64,000 bases of DNA from Glebionis coronaria (taxonomy: Eukaryota > Streptophyta > Magnoliopsida > Asterales > Asteraceae): assembly GCA_025667525.1 (NCBI GenBank), contig CM046875.1, forward strand, positions 153,695,675 to 153,759,674. Direction: 5' to 3'. A program made the position numbers and the translations under genes. This document shows, piece by piece, positions 20,873 to 31,763 of the stretch. A model generated the notes under the pieces. That model was given only the letters and a program-made list of their open reading frames with translations, made no database searches and was not told where the DNA came from. Every line of letters begins with the position of its first letter. Positions within the stretch are counted from its first letter, which is position 1.

Positions 20873-21279
20873 ATGAGGCTTGTTTAATATACGAGCTTAA
20901 GCCAAAATGTGGCTGGTACATGTTACCTTTACAAAAGCATGTAAGAACTTAACTCACGTATATATTGGCGAGTAAAAAACTTTGAATACCGCAACAACGT
21001 CGTTTAGGCTATCTCTCCAACTGTTCCGGAGGTAACACAATGTGTTTGGGCTTATATAGGCTATCTCTCCAACTGTTTCGGAGGAAAAGCAAACGGGCTT
21101 GAGCTTATTTATCATCTAATAGTTTTAGGATATTATAGGATCAATTTTTGCGAAAATTGAATTACACTTTCTTATATGTAATCTCTTCAGCATTATTCCA
21201 CACCTATTATTACATGTTGTTTGAAATAATATGGAAATCACTTGTAGTAACTTTAGTTGACCTCGTTGTAGGAGTCATT
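20873..21279. other. Spacer with a 50-bp direct repeat
   Basis: TAGGCTATCTCTCCAACTGT occurs at about 21007 and 21057, each followed by TCCGGAGG or TTCGGAGG. No gene is recognised. Confidence 0.6.
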
Positions 21280-21403
21280 TGTTAGCCCGTATTTATAATT
21301 ATGCATTTGTATTGGGCTCAATCCCGTTTCTAGAACCATCTATGTAACCGTATATATTGTATCTGTATTATGATGAATAGATATACACTTTCTACATCTC
21401 ACA
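21280..21403 (+). repeat. T3 5' LTR (short, start uncertain)
   Basis: The end is fixed by the primer site (CTACATCTCACA then TGGTATCACAGC). TGTTAGCCCGTATTTATAA at 21280 is the likeliest start; TGTAGGAG at 21267 is an alternative. The other LTR is not in the window. Confidence 0.6.
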
Positions 21404-21415
21404 TGGTATCACAGC
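21404..21415 (+). promoter_or_regulatory. Primer binding site of T3
   Basis: TGGTATCACAGC, one base off the standard TGGTATCAGAGC initiator-Met site. Confidence 0.8.
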
Positions 21416-21541
21416 CGCGTTAAATCGATCCACCTCTCAACCCTAACCCTACAGCATCTCTTTTCCTTTTTGTTTGTTGGTGTTTGTTCTTAGGTAACAA
21501 ACCAGGTTTCCTTGTTCACGGTAACAAGTGTTTTAATGAGT

Positions 21542-21632
21542 GACTTGATCTTGGTATCAAGTTTGTTGTTTTTTTTCAAACCCTAGTCTTGATCTCGTTA
21601 TCAAGTTTGTTGTTTTTGCTTCAAACCTAGTC
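21542..21632 (+). repeat. Tandem pair of about 43 bp in the T3 leader
   Basis: CTTGATCTTGGTATCAAGTTTGTTG and CTTGATCTCGTTATCAAGTTTGTTG follow each other, each ending in CAAACC-CTAG or CAAACCTAG. Each begins with a short palindrome CTTGAT...ATCAAG. Confidence 0.7.
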
Positions 21633-21745
21633 CACTGCATTAATTACCCACACTTAACACTCAATCTTTAACTACATTATATCACATCAGTTAACGCCCC
21701 ATCTAATATACACCCTCAAGTCGTTTCATTCTACCACATATCACG

Positions 21746-22975
21746 ATGACGGTTTCCGACGCCACTGTTCTACTATCGGATAAACTAGCCCTTGTCACTC
21801 ATCACCATCTTCTTATACGGGTCCCCGTCAAGCTTGATCTCGAAAATTGGAACTATGTCTCATGGGAATACTTTTTCGATCAACTGTGTAAAGGATACGA
21901 GGTCGGTAAGTATATTCATGGACCCGACGCTGGCACCTCCACAACCACCACACCTGCTGATCTCACTCCGGAAGAACGTAAGGTGGACAATATTGTCCTC
22001 TCTTGGCTTCTTACCACACTCTCGGAAACTGTACAAGCACGGGTTGTGGCAGAACATCCACGATCCGCTAAAGACGCATGGGATCTTATTACCAATATTG
22101 TGAAAGATAACAAACGATCACGTACCATCGCCTTGAAGGCGGAGTTACGATCATTGAAGTTAGGTGATTTAAGCATGGAGGCATACTTTAGTAAGATTGA
22201 GAAGATTGCTACCATTCTCAATAGTCTTGCATCTCCCGTTAGTAGTGAAGATATTGTTACATTTGCTCTTGAAGGCTTGCTGGAAAAATATGATAATGTG
22301 TGTGGAATTATGCATCATAAAGACACTTTTCCTGACCTTAAAACGGCTAGGTCTATGCTTATCGCCGAGGAGATGAGATTAAGGTCAAAGGCACAATCTC
22401 TCCTTGTGGAATCTTCGGCATCTTCCCCTACGGCTCTTATGTCTGAAACAGGTACTACTCGCCGTCCTTATAATCCTCAAGAAAAGTAATGGAGGCCGTG
22501 TTTTAATTTTGCTAAAGGTTTGTGTCGGCTTGGTAATGAGTGTCGCTTTGTGCATGATGTGAATACTAACACTCGAGGAAATAGTGACACTAGTCGATAT
22601 AATGATACACGCAGGTCTCAAGTGTCACGCAATACCACTGATGACTTGTTGGTTAAATTGTTAGAAAAACTTGGGATAAATGATGGGACTAATTCTACTG
22701 GTGTTAGTAGTACAAAGCAAACTGTGCCTATTCTGATGTCTAACCCCACTGTTAGCCTAGTTTCTTATCATGCTAGTGCTCCAACTGTCCCTCACAGCCT
22801 AACTTTGTATTATGGCACACAAGCCCAACAACAACAAGTTATCACAGTAAGCTATATCAGCCCACCCCTAGGTTTTGGTAATCCCACAGCCCAGCAGCTC
22901 TTTAACTTGAGTCAGCCTATTCCATCAGCTCAAATGTTTGGTGCTCCTACGGTCCAACAGATGATTCCAGCCTAA
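21746..22975 (+). pseudogene. T3 gag with CCCH zinc finger, one in-frame stop
   Basis: ATG at 21746 starts a UBN2-type copia Gag (KLDLENWNYVSWEYFF, VDNIVLSWLLTTLSE, SAKDAWDLITNIVKDNKRSR, FSKIEKIATILNSLASPVS, FALEGLLEKYDNVCG). A TAA at 22487-22489 interrupts it, and the same frame continues to 22975. Just after the stop is CFNFAKGLCRLGNECRFVH (22499-22555), spacing C-x7-C-x5-C-x3-H. That is a CCCH finger of the tandem-zinc-finger RNA-binding type, not the CCHC knuckle normal for Gag. It probably serves the same RNA-binding role. The stop could be CAA to TAA. Confidence 0.85.
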
Positions 22976-23076
22976 CAGGCTATTGGTTACTCAGTATTGC
23001 AACCAGTTCAGTAGGCCCAAACAGCGACTCAGCCTGCACCCGCTGCTATAACAGTGCGACCCACATGTAACTCGGG

Positions 23077-23401
23077 ATAGGAGACCACTATTCCTCATGC
23101 TTTTACCGTCGGGACCCTTCATGATCCTAGTACCGGCGTGTGGAATATGGATACAGGTTCGAGCTCTCACATTAATGCTTCGGTTTCTAATCTTTGTGAT
23201 GTTTTTAATATGTGTGTATATCCGTCTGTCTCGGTTGGTGATGGGCATTCTATTCCGGTCACCAATACGGGTCATAGCATTTTGCCAACTCCCTTTCGGT
23301 CTCTTAACTTACATAATGTTCTTATTACTCCCAATATTGTCAAATAAATTTAATTTCTGTTCGGCAGTTTGTTCGTGATAATAATTGCACTGTTGAATTT
23401 G
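23077..23401 (+). pseudogene. T3 aspartic protease, cut by the CACTA insertion
   Basis: WNMDTGSSSHINASVSNL carries the D-T-G active site, followed by PVTNTGHSILPTPFRSLNLHNVLITPNIVK. A stop or shift at about 23343 precedes an out-of-frame continuation (ISVRQFVRDNNCTVEF) that ends at the CACTA border. The next residues of the family appear at 57883. Confidence 0.85.
23399..23401. repeat. Target-site duplication of the CACTA element, left copy (TTG)
   Basis: TTG before the left end matches TTG at 57880-57882 after the right end. Three bases is the normal CACTA duplication. Confidence 0.88.
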
Positions 23402-23600
23402 CAATACAACAAAATGAAGCTAAGGCAACAAATTACAAGCAACACTTTTATAATGTGTTACTTCTGATAAAATATTGAATATTAAACAACATATTTAAGT
23501 GAAGTGTTGCATTTAAAGTCTAGTGCAACGTTTTTTTACAAGTGTTACAATGCTTGTAAAAACTGAAAATGTTAAATCTACTAAAATCCCGCCCCTCTAA
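23402..23600. repeat. CACTA left TIR and subterminal repeats
   Basis: TIR 23402-23430 (CAATA in place of CACTA at the tip), then GCAACACTTTT (about 23439), AAGTGTTGCA (about 23506), GTGCAACG and CAAGTGTTACA. These words are the usual transposase-accessory binding region. Confidence 0.83.
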
Positions 23601-24856
23601 AATTTCATTTGAGATCAAAGTATCAAACCGTTCCCGCTTCTCCGAAAACAATATTTTTCCCCAAATAAGCTTTCACTCTTTCAAGTTAATAAAATAAAAC
23701 AAAAATTAATCCATCTTTTCAAGTATAGTATTAGGTGAGAACCTTTCTCTTTTTCCTCCATCCTATCTCTAGTATCACACATATTTTAAAGAGAAAATTA
23801 TCCAATCATAATCGAATCCCGAATCAACCTAATTGCAGACCAGATCGTTGAATCTTCGTGGTGACCAAAGGTTCTTCTATTGTTTCATGGTAATTTCACT
23901 TTTCTTTATAGTGATTACAAAAGTTTCATGGTACGAAGAGTCTTTTTCTGATATCACCAATTAACGGAGAAAAGCATGGGTTGTTCTTTTAATTAGAAGA
24001 TTTGGTATTTAGTAACTCTCATAGCAACTTACACAATATTATATCTAAGGTTAGATGTTTAGATTTTTCTTTCTTACGGAGTATTTTTTTTTTTAGATTT
24101 GTAAGATGTACTATCTTATTAAATTAATGTTAATGATGGGTGACTATTGACCATGTATAATCTCATGTTTTAGTTTTTGATTGCCTATAATCAAACAGTT
24201 ATCGAGTGCAGATCGTATTTACTGTTAATCAACCAAAATAAGAAGGCAATTCATATCTTATTCACTATTTTTGTTTGTTGAAGTATATTTCTGATTTTAT
24301 ATTAGATGAGAAAGATATATCGTTTACATCTTTATCATAGCTAACTATATTTAGGGTATTTTTTAAATATCCTTGTGCTCATGATCTGTTCGTATAAATG
24401 ATATGATGCTTGTGTGCAAGTGTTGTCTCTTGCTATTGAGAAGGCATTCAAGAATGATCAATTTTAAAAATATGCATTTGCACATTATCATGTTGGTATA
24501 AGTATAGTTCATATTCCATAGAATGTTAATGAAAATAGCATTGGCAAAGTTTTAATACAACAAACAATAGGCATGATGAATTATTATTAGTTTTATACTA
24601 ACTGATGCAGCCAACATGTGCTAAAAAAGGAATATCTTATTGAACTGTTGTATTGGTTTGGTTCGTGCAGAATAATTAACGGAAGATGACTATGGAACTC
24701 ATGTCCTTGGAAGTTGCTGTAACATTTTCCTATGGTTCTTAACCATGGGTTTTATAGTTATATGATTAAAATTTTGAAAAAGTTTTAACCTCTTGCATAA
24801 GCCTCTTGGAACGAGGGTATGTATTCACAGTGGACAGGTAACAATCCCGTAGAATG
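23601..24856. other. CACTA interior, no recognised gene
   Basis: AT-rich. The part around 23740-23900 has a pyrimidine-rich stretch that resembles a plant gene 5' leader, and 24650-24740 has short exon-like stretches. I cannot assign a protein. It may be the 5' side of the captured gene seen at 55216-56785, but nothing visible proves it. Confidence 0.4.
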
Positions 24857-25358
24857 TGTTGATCCCAAACTTAGATCGATTTAGCTTTGTGTTAATGAGA
24901 TTAAATCAAGTTTAACACGTAGAGAAACTTTGTTGTATTGAACAAACTAAGTGTTATGCAAAATTTAACACTTAGAATAAAGAACAAAACAAAGTAAACC
25001 AAACTTTCACTTTGATTAATAATATCAATGAATGATTACAATGAAAGTGTTATGAGATATGTAGAAGATTTGTGTGAAAGGGATATGTCTTATGTCTAAC
25101 CCTAAGGCCTCCTTTTATAGGTTTAAGGAGCCTTGTACAATAAGCTAAGATCAACTATTTTAGGAAGAGACATAAGATAAACATACTCAAATAACTTATT
25201 GACAAAATCTTTTAAACATTTTAGAATATATTCTGAATTCTTATCTTCATATTTTGTCCACCAGCTTGAAGAATTCATCATTGGCAGATTTAGTTCTTGT
25301 CTTTGTGTTAAGATTCTTCTTGTCAGCGCCTTGATAATTCTTATCAACGTCTCATCTG
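24857..25358 (-). repeat. LTR-like remnant of unknown family
   Basis: On the minus strand a TATA-like CCTATAAAAGG (about 25111-25122) is followed by an R/U5-like stretch ending GGGATCAACA at 24857. The upper border abuts the broken 3' region of A2, where homology with A1 stops at about 25358. A minus-strand frame (from about 25358 to 25123) reads through the upper part without a recognisable family. It does not match the LTRs of A1, A2, T6 or T7. Confidence 0.35.
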
Positions 25359-25849
25359 TCAAAAATTTTGAAAAATGTCGAAAAATCGATTTTCCGGTTA
25401 AAATGAGGACAAATACAAGGAAAAGACCACTTAACTTCGATAGAAGTCCCCTACACTTAAGATAAACATTGTCCTCAATGTTTAAGCATGTGGGAGTAAA
25501 TTCCCCTACACTTAGGATATTGTGCACGTTGTTTAAATCTCGCTAAGGAAAGGACAACTAAAGAGATTCCTATTTTAAATATTTGAGAAAATATAAAATA
25601 GTGAATCGAAAAGAGTTTAGGATAGAACCGGGAAGAAGTAGAACACGGAATCACGGGTCGTCAAGAATCATCAAGAGTGGATCATTGAAGCTCGAATCCC
25701 TGATTAAGAAGTGAGGAGAGTAAATAGCAAACCAAAGGGTCTCCCCTACACTTATGATAAAGAAAGCGAAAAGATAGATGCATGGGTTGCCTCCCAAGAA
25801 GCGCTTGATTTTTGTTAACCGAGTCGTGAGCCTGACTCGACCTTGATCA

Positions 25850-28800
25850 TCAACGGAAGAAGCATGAAACATATCCACCAGGATCAAAGACATAGTTTTC
25901 GTCCATCAATAAGCAGAAGCTTAAGGCGAACAAGGCAAGCCAAATAAGAAGTGGCAAGGTTCCCTTAAGAAGTGATGGAGCACGGTGGAAGCAAGGGTGA
26001 AGTGCAAGCATGTCTTCAAATTTTCCAAAGATTTTTCCTTTTATTTCATCAGGTGGATACTGAGATGGCTTAAAGACTTCAATACCGGGGTCGAACACCT
26101 TTTCCTTTAAGGGAAAATAGCACTCAGGCTCAGCCGAGTGTGAAGAAGATCCGCAAAGAAGCACAACCTCGTCCTCAGAAGGGGGACAAAGAGGTGTCAA
26201 ATCATATGTGCAACGGATATTGGTGTCGACCGGTTTCTTCTCCTTTGACAGAATGTTCTTCAAATACAAAGTAGGATCAAGACGATAATCTTCAAAGTCA
26301 TAAGGAGGAGCATCACTCTCATGAGGGAAGTAAGTGTTGAGAAATTCAGAGAAATCTTCCTCAAATGAATAATCGTCCAAAGTAGGACCAAGTGATGGCG
26401 GAGGATCTTCATCATGTGAAGAATCGCTCGAGAGAGTATCGGCCTCATCAAAATCATCGAAAGTGGGCAGCTCGGGATACTCAGAAGTACAATCATCAAA
26501 ATCATCCGAATCTGAGCTAGAATCATTATCATCATAAGCATCAAAGACCGGTGGAGAATCATAAATGGGAGAAGCGTCCAAAGTAGGGAGAGAATCATCC
26601 ACATTATCTTCAAAGAGTGGATTATCAGTGGAAGAATCGAATAGAGGATTGTCGTAGACGACAAAGTCATCGAGCACATTGATCATATTCACTGATTCTC
26701 GTCCAAAAGATTTTCCTGTAAGCTTCCCCATTTTAAAAACTTTTGAATCATCCCCGACTCGTAAGATTAACTCACCTTCGGCCACATCTACTAAAGCTCG
26801 TCCGGTTCTTAAGAATGGCCGACCAAGTATTAAAGGAATACGAGGGTCCATTTCATAATCAACTACGACAAAATCGACCAGGAAAGTAAATGTGCCAACT
26901 TTGATAAACACGTCTTCGGCTATACCAACGGGGTAAGCGAGAGTGCGATTTGCAAGTTCGAGAGTCATCTTTGTTGGAATAAGGTCGGGTAATGATAGTG
27001 TTTTCCAAACACTCAGTGGCATCAAATTAATACTAGCCCCGAGATCAGCAAGGGCAGTAAATTCTTCAGTTTTGTTGAACACGCAAGGCAACACAAAACG
27101 ACCGGGATCTCCAAGCTTTTCCGGTAATTCTTTAAGAATAACTGTTGAGCAGTTTTCATTTAAGCGTGTGTTGGCGAGTTCAATCAGCTTCTCCTTCTTG
27201 CTAAGCAATTCCTTGAATGCTTTGACAAATTTCGGCACGTAGCAAAGTGCTTCAACAAGGCTAATGTTGATGGTCATGTGAGATAGCATATCCACATATT
27301 TCGATACTTGACAGTCATTCTTGGTTAGCTCGTTGGTCTTACCTATGCGAGAAGGGTATGGGATTCTAGGTTTATAGGTGGAAGGTGAAGGTGTAGTTGG
27401 TAAAGGTTGGGATGTTGAAGGGTCCTTCCGAGAGACATCGTCATGACAAGGCGGAGACGGTAATGGTGTACTAATACTAGGTGTAGGAGGAGTAGGGATA
27501 CATGGTGGTGGAGGAGGTGTAGATGATGGTGGTGGGATAGGTGGATCGACAATGGTGATTCCACTACGCGTAGTTATAGCACTTACATTGGCTCGCGGAT
27601 TAGTGACGGTGTTTGAAGGTAGAGAACCCAAAGAAGAAGGTTGAGCTTCGGGCAAGAAACTAGCTAATAGATTCTTTAATTCAGTTGTTTGAGTGATAAA
27701 GGAGGATTGAATATTATCACGAACCTCGGTTCTAATGTCATTACCTTGCTTCATGATATCTCCTTTCATATTGATTATTTGGCTTTGTAGATTCTTGATT
27801 TGCTCACCTTGAGTTCTCATGATGGCTTCAACATCAGGATTAATGGGTGGGGTTTGTTGGGTGGGTGGTTGATAAGGGTTAGAAGCTCTTGGTGGGATTT
27901 GGTTGCTTCTATTGTAGTTGTTGGCAGGGTTTTGGTTTTGAGGAGAAAAACCGGGTGAACGGTAATTGTTGGATCGGTAACTCAGCAGATTTCTATCCCC
28001 TTGTTGTCTAGCTTGGTAATTTTCCGGTGAATAATTACCGTAAGCAGCATACACATTTTCCGGATTTCCTTGTGTCGAAGGACAATCGGTGTATGGGTGA
28101 GGACCGCCGCATGTTTCACAAGGATTAGCAACCGCTTTAACTTGTTGTTGTTGTTGGTTTGAAGCTAGAAGCGTAATACTTTTGCTCATTTCGGTCATCA
28201 TGCGGGTGAGTTCGGTCATCTCAGGGTTTGCTAAAGTAGATGAAACATTGACTCTCGGGTTGTTCCTTGAAGAAGCAGAGGAATCCCAGTTTTTGTGGTG
28301 AGTAGTCATGTTCTCAATAAGCTCTCTACACTCCTCGGGTCTCCTTTTCATGAATGTGCCACCGGCGGCTGCATTAATCGTATCACGATCTCGAAAAGTT
28401 AAACCGTTGTAGAAAGTGTCTATTAAGGTCACAGGGAGCAAGTTGTGGTTTGGACATCTATCGATCAAGACATTATATCTCTCCCAAGCATCAAAAAGAG
28501 ATTCATCAGGGTCTTGCATGAAACCGCTGATTTGATTGCGAAGGCTTGTGACCATGGATGGTGGAAAGTAGCGCGATAAAAAGCGTTGAGTCATGTCATC
28601 CCAAGTGTGAATAGAATTCTTCGGGAGACGATCAAACCATTTCTCGGCATGATGTAATAAGGTATGTGGAAAGAGTTGTAGGCGAAGTTCATCCATTGTG
28701 GCACCGGCCAACTTCATGCTTTGGGTGATTGTAATGAACTTGTCGAGGTGTTTGTTGGCATCATCATCAGGCAATCCACGGAATGGGTTTGTTTGTACTT

Positions 28801-29035
28801 GCTGAATCATGTGGTGCTTCAACGAAAACTCAGGAGCGTTGATTTGCATCGGCGCAATCGGTCCTCCTCGTCCAAACATGGTTGGTTGACAAAGTTCCTC
28901 CATGGTCCGAAGATCGGGCTGTGGAAGAGCATTGTTGTTATTATTAGGGTGCGGTGGATTATTGTTGTTTACACCTGACATAGTTAAATCTTCTTGAGGC
29001 TCGGGCTCTTGATAATTAGAAGATCTAGTACGCAT
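25850..29035 (-). CDS. A2 copy A Gag-protease polyprotein, intact
   Basis: About 1061 codons from ATG at 29035 (MRTRSSNYQEPEP), uninterrupted. Domain order as in A1: Gag (AEKWFDRLP, ELIENMTTHHKNW), finger CETCGGPHPYTDC, a coiled stretch, a Pro-rich linker, protease with LADLGASINLMP and LILGRPFL, an acidic tail (DNDSSSDSDDFDD) and a hydrophobic segment LPLLIWLALFALSFCLLM near the end. Differences from A1 are mostly conservative substitutions and small length changes in the Pro/Ser-rich linker. No polymerase domain follows. It forms particles and processes itself by family analogy; the tail's role is unknown. Confidence 0.88.
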   Translation of the reverse strand: MRTRSSNYQEPEPQEDLTMSGVNNNNPPHPNNNNNALPQPDLRTMEELCQPTMFGRGGPIAPMQINAPEFSLKHHMIQQVQTNPFRGLPDDDANKHLDKFITITQSMKLAGATMDELRLQLFPHTLLHHAEKWFDRLPKNSIHTWDDMTQRFLSRYFPPSMVTSLRNQISGFMQDPDESLFDAWERYNVLIDRCPNHNLLPVTLIDTFYNGLTFRDRDTINAAAGGTFMKRRPEECRELIENMTTHHKNWDSSASSRNNPRVNVSSTLANPEMTELTRMMTEMSKSITLLASNQQQQQVKAVANPCETCGGPHPYTDCPSTQGNPENVYAAYGNYSPENYQARQQGDRNLLSYRSNNYRSPGFSPQNQNPANNYNRSNQIPPRASNPYQPPTQQTPPINPDVEAIMRTQGEQIKNLQSQIINMKGDIMKQGNDIRTEVRDNIQSSFITQTTELKNLLASFLPEAQPSSLGSLPSNTVTNPRANVSAITTRSGITIVDPPIPPPSSTPPPPPCIPTPPTPSISTPLPSPPCHDDVSRKDPSTSQPLPTTPSPSTYKPRIPYPSRIGKTNELTKNDCQVSKYVDMLSHMTINISLVEALCYVPKFVKAFKELLSKKEKLIELANTRLNENCSTVILKELPEKLGDPGRFVLPCVFNKTEEFTALADLGASINLMPLSVWKTLSLPDLIPTKMTLELANRTLAYPVGIAEDVFIKVGTFTFLVDFVVVDYEMDPRIPLILGRPFLRTGRALVDVAEGELILRVGDDSKVFKMGKLTGKSFGRESVNMINVLDDFVVYDNPLFDSSTDNPLFEDNVDDSLPTLDASPIYDSPPVFDAYDDNDSSSDSDDFDDCTSEYPELPTFDDFDEADTLSSDSSHDEDPPPSLGPTLDDYSFEEDFSEFLNTYFPHESDAPPYDFEDYRLDPTLYLKNILSKEKKPVDTNIRCTYDLTPLCPPSEDEVVLLCGSSSHSAEPECYFPLKEKVFDPGIEVFKPSQYPPDEIKGKIFGKFEDMLALHPCFHRAPSLLKGTLPLLIWLALFALSFCLLMDENYVFDPGGYVSCFFR

Positions 29036-29267
29036 GCACCTACAAAGACAAAAGAAAAAGAAACCAAACACAAAAACAATATATATACACAATAAAGATA
29101 AAATCTTTTTGGATTTTTGAAATTTTTAATTTTTATGGGTTTTTATCAATTTTTAATTTTTATGATTTTTTTGAATTTTTTATGCAAGAAAAATAACGCT
29201 CACAAGTGAACGGATCCCAAAAAGCAACGCGTCTTTCACAGAAAACCGTTAATCTTTACGAAAAGAG

Positions 29268-29282
29268 CTGGCAACAGCGCCA
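29268..29282 (-). promoter_or_regulatory. Primer binding site of A2 copy A
   Basis: Minus-strand TGGCGCTGTTGCCAG, tRNA-Asp type with two apparent changes. Copy B at 35181-35195 has the unmodified TGGCGCCGTTGCCGG. Confidence 0.85.
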
Positions 29283-29284
29283 TT

Positions 29285-31026
29285 TGATACAAGGCTTTTG
29301 GCCCGTATAAAAATTAAAGTTCGAGTCTCGGTATCTTAACGAATTGATTTCCGGCTTAAAGTACGACTCAGTTGATTTTGGTAAAACAAATATTTTGGTT
29401 GTGTTTAAAATAAAAGTGCAGAACAATTAAAGTAAATGACTTTAAAATAAATCTAAAGCTAATAAAGTAAATGGTGCAAGTAATTAAAAGCGAGGCTAAA
29501 ATTAAAGGGCACTAAATGTAAATAACGCAAACTTAAATCTAACTAAGGCAAACTAAAATAAATCTAAGGCAATAAACTTAAAGTGCTACTAAAGAAAAAG
29601 GCGGGAAAAATAAAGCTTGAAATGAAAAGGCAGAGAATTTAAAACTGAAAATAACCCTATCCGGAATAAACCCCTATTCGGAATAAATGGTTATTCGGAA
29701 TATGTCACCTATCCTGAATAATACCCTACTCGGAATAATGGCCTATGCGGAATATTCTGCTATTCGGAATAGTCAGTCTACTCGGAATAAGTCCCCTATG
29801 CGGAATAATGTCACCTATCCGGAATAAGTTCCCTATACGGAATAAACCTTCTATGCGGAATATCAGACTACTCGGAATAACCTTCCCTATGCGGAATCTT
29901 GAGCCTATTCGGAATATCGAGCTTTACTTGGAATAATCACCTTATGCGGAATATCAAATATTCCGCATGGACTAGCTTAGCAAAACCTTGATACGGAATA
30001 AAGATTATTCCGCATAGAGTACTCTGAAAACCCTTTACTCGGAATAGTGAAGATCAGAACCTGGGACGTTACAGTAAAAAATTCCCGAAGAACAAGGAAC
30101 AAGAAATATGCACGAATTTAACAAAAACTTAACCAAATCAACAAATAGATTAAACCAAACTAATAACAAAACATCTATTAAGCATAAACAATCAATCCAA
30201 AACAACAAAACTAACAATAAAGATCAAGATAATCAAAACCCACTTAAATAAATCAACAAAAATTAAGAACATGAACATAAACAAATCAACACAAAAATTA
30301 AAGAAAGGTAGAATGAGATTAACAAGATAAAGATAAATATTAACAAGAATTAAAAGAAAAACTTACTTGAAATTAAATGGAAATTAAGGTGCAAGACAAG
30401 GTATTAAATTTGACAAGAAAGTAAATGACAAGGTAATTAAATTGCAAGGTAATTAAAAGTGGAAGAAATAGTGTGTCAAACTATCCAACAAGAATGAAAA
30501 GTAATTAAGCCTAATCTATATATAGGGGAGGATTAGGAAGCTTCCTCCCCTCCTTCATTTCTTCATAATTGCATCATTAAGCCCTTAAGCATATAGTCTT
30601 CATTAATTGCACCATTAGTCCTTTTTCCTTCTAATCTTCTTTAAACTTGGACTATAATGACTTGTGGCTTGGGATTTCATTTGAACTCGTCTTTAAATTC
30701 TTCAATAAAATAGACTTGAATTCTTCGGCTTTTGATAAACTTCCGTCTTTTGACTTTTTCTTCGATAAATCTTCAGAATTGGTCGTGGACTTCCGTTCCT
30801 TTTGCACTCTTGATTTCTCGACTTCGTCTTTCATCTTTTTCTTCAATAAAAGTCCGTAAATGCCCGTGAATGTCCGTGTTTTCTCCACTTTTCACCTTTT
30901 CGTCCTAAATCACAACAACAACACAAACCACACATAATTCCGACAAAAAAGACATAAAATACACGTTTTGGTCCGGTTATTATTGTAATTAAGTGGTAGA
31001 AAAGATGGGTGTTTACACACCTATCA
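29285..31026 (-). repeat. A2 copy A 5' LTR (1742 bp)
   Basis: Minus strand starts TGATAGGTGTGTAAACACCC as in A1 and ends GCCTTGTATCA. TATA-like box at about 30515-30528. An array of CGGAATA/TATTCCG words spans about 29660-30060. A lysine-rich 78-codon frame (30652-30888) lies in U3 and is similar in copy B and, with a stop, in A1; it is probably not a gene. Confidence 0.9.
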
Positions 31027-31622
31027 CCGATCTAAACTTTATTAAGGAATAGTCAGATTTTCACTTGATAGACATTTTATCAAGTTCGATATACTTAAAC
31101 ATAATTCACGCAGTCCTTGAAGTCATAGGGTAGATCTAGCTTATATGCCTTTCAAACCAATTTTTACATCATCTCAATGGTCCCATACAACGGGGACTTA
31201 ATTCCCATGATCTTTCAGATCTTCAATTCATCTTTCTATGGTGAAAATTTTTGGCATAACTTCGCTACCCATCTAGCACTTCAAGATCTACATTTCATAT
31301 TCACATAACCTCCTGGCCACTACCGGCAGTTAATATTCAGATCCTAATTTCAACAATCATTTCAGGTCTCGCGGGTCGGGTATTTTGTAAGGTTAGGTTC
31401 GCCATTATAGGAAACCTTAAACCTAAAAGACATGTCCAACTCACAATGGGTGTATGTCGGGTGTCTTCATCCCAACTCCTGCTTACAGATGCTCTAATAT
31501 ATCCTCACAAGATTCGATCTCGATCCTAATACGATAGTTTTCAATGATAATTTCTCCAAAGGAGAACAATTATACGGTTTATTACCAAAGGTCAATCATT
31601 CAAACATAACACAACACTTATA
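31027..31622 (-). pseudogene. T6 integrase C-terminal fragment, duplicated copy
   Basis: Near-identical to 36940-37535. On the minus strand decayed words of the chromovirus integrase C-terminus are readable (KAYKLDLP, a GPFE-like block), with many stops. It became separated from T6 by the tandem duplication. Confidence 0.75.
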
Positions 31623-31763
31623 AAGTGAGGAGAGTAAATAGCAAACCAAAGGGTCTCCCCTACACTTATGATAAAGAAAGCGAAAAGATAGATGCATGGG
31701 TTGCCTCCCAAGAAGCGCTTGATTTTTGTTAACCGAGTCGTGAGCCTGACTCGACCTTGATCA

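Larger units (their letters stand above)
25359..31026 (-). mobile_element. A2 copy A: Athila-like gag-protease element, 3' LTR missing
   Basis: Same family group as A1 on the minus strand: 5' LTR 29285-31026, tRNA-Asp-type primer site 29268-29282, gag-protease ORF 25850-29035, conserved motif 25784-25806 and PPT-like words (TCCCCTACACTT near 25446, 25502 and 25742). Homology to the A1 3' region stops at 25358 and no 3' LTR follows. It sits in the decayed chromovirus T6. Confidence 0.88.
25709..31622. repeat. Tandem duplication, copy A (5.9 kb)
   Basis: Repeats directly as 31623-37535. The unit holds most of A2 (3' region, gag-pro, 5' LTR) plus 596 bp of T6 flank. The joint reads ...CACTTATA then AAGTGAGG. 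Copy B leaves the unit at the same CACTTATA and continues into T6. No retroelement end lies at the joint, so this is a segmental duplication, not two insertions. Confidence 0.92.

Noticed and set aside
23601..24856. CACTA transposase gene
   Set aside because: No transposase-like frame of useful length or motif can be read on either strand.
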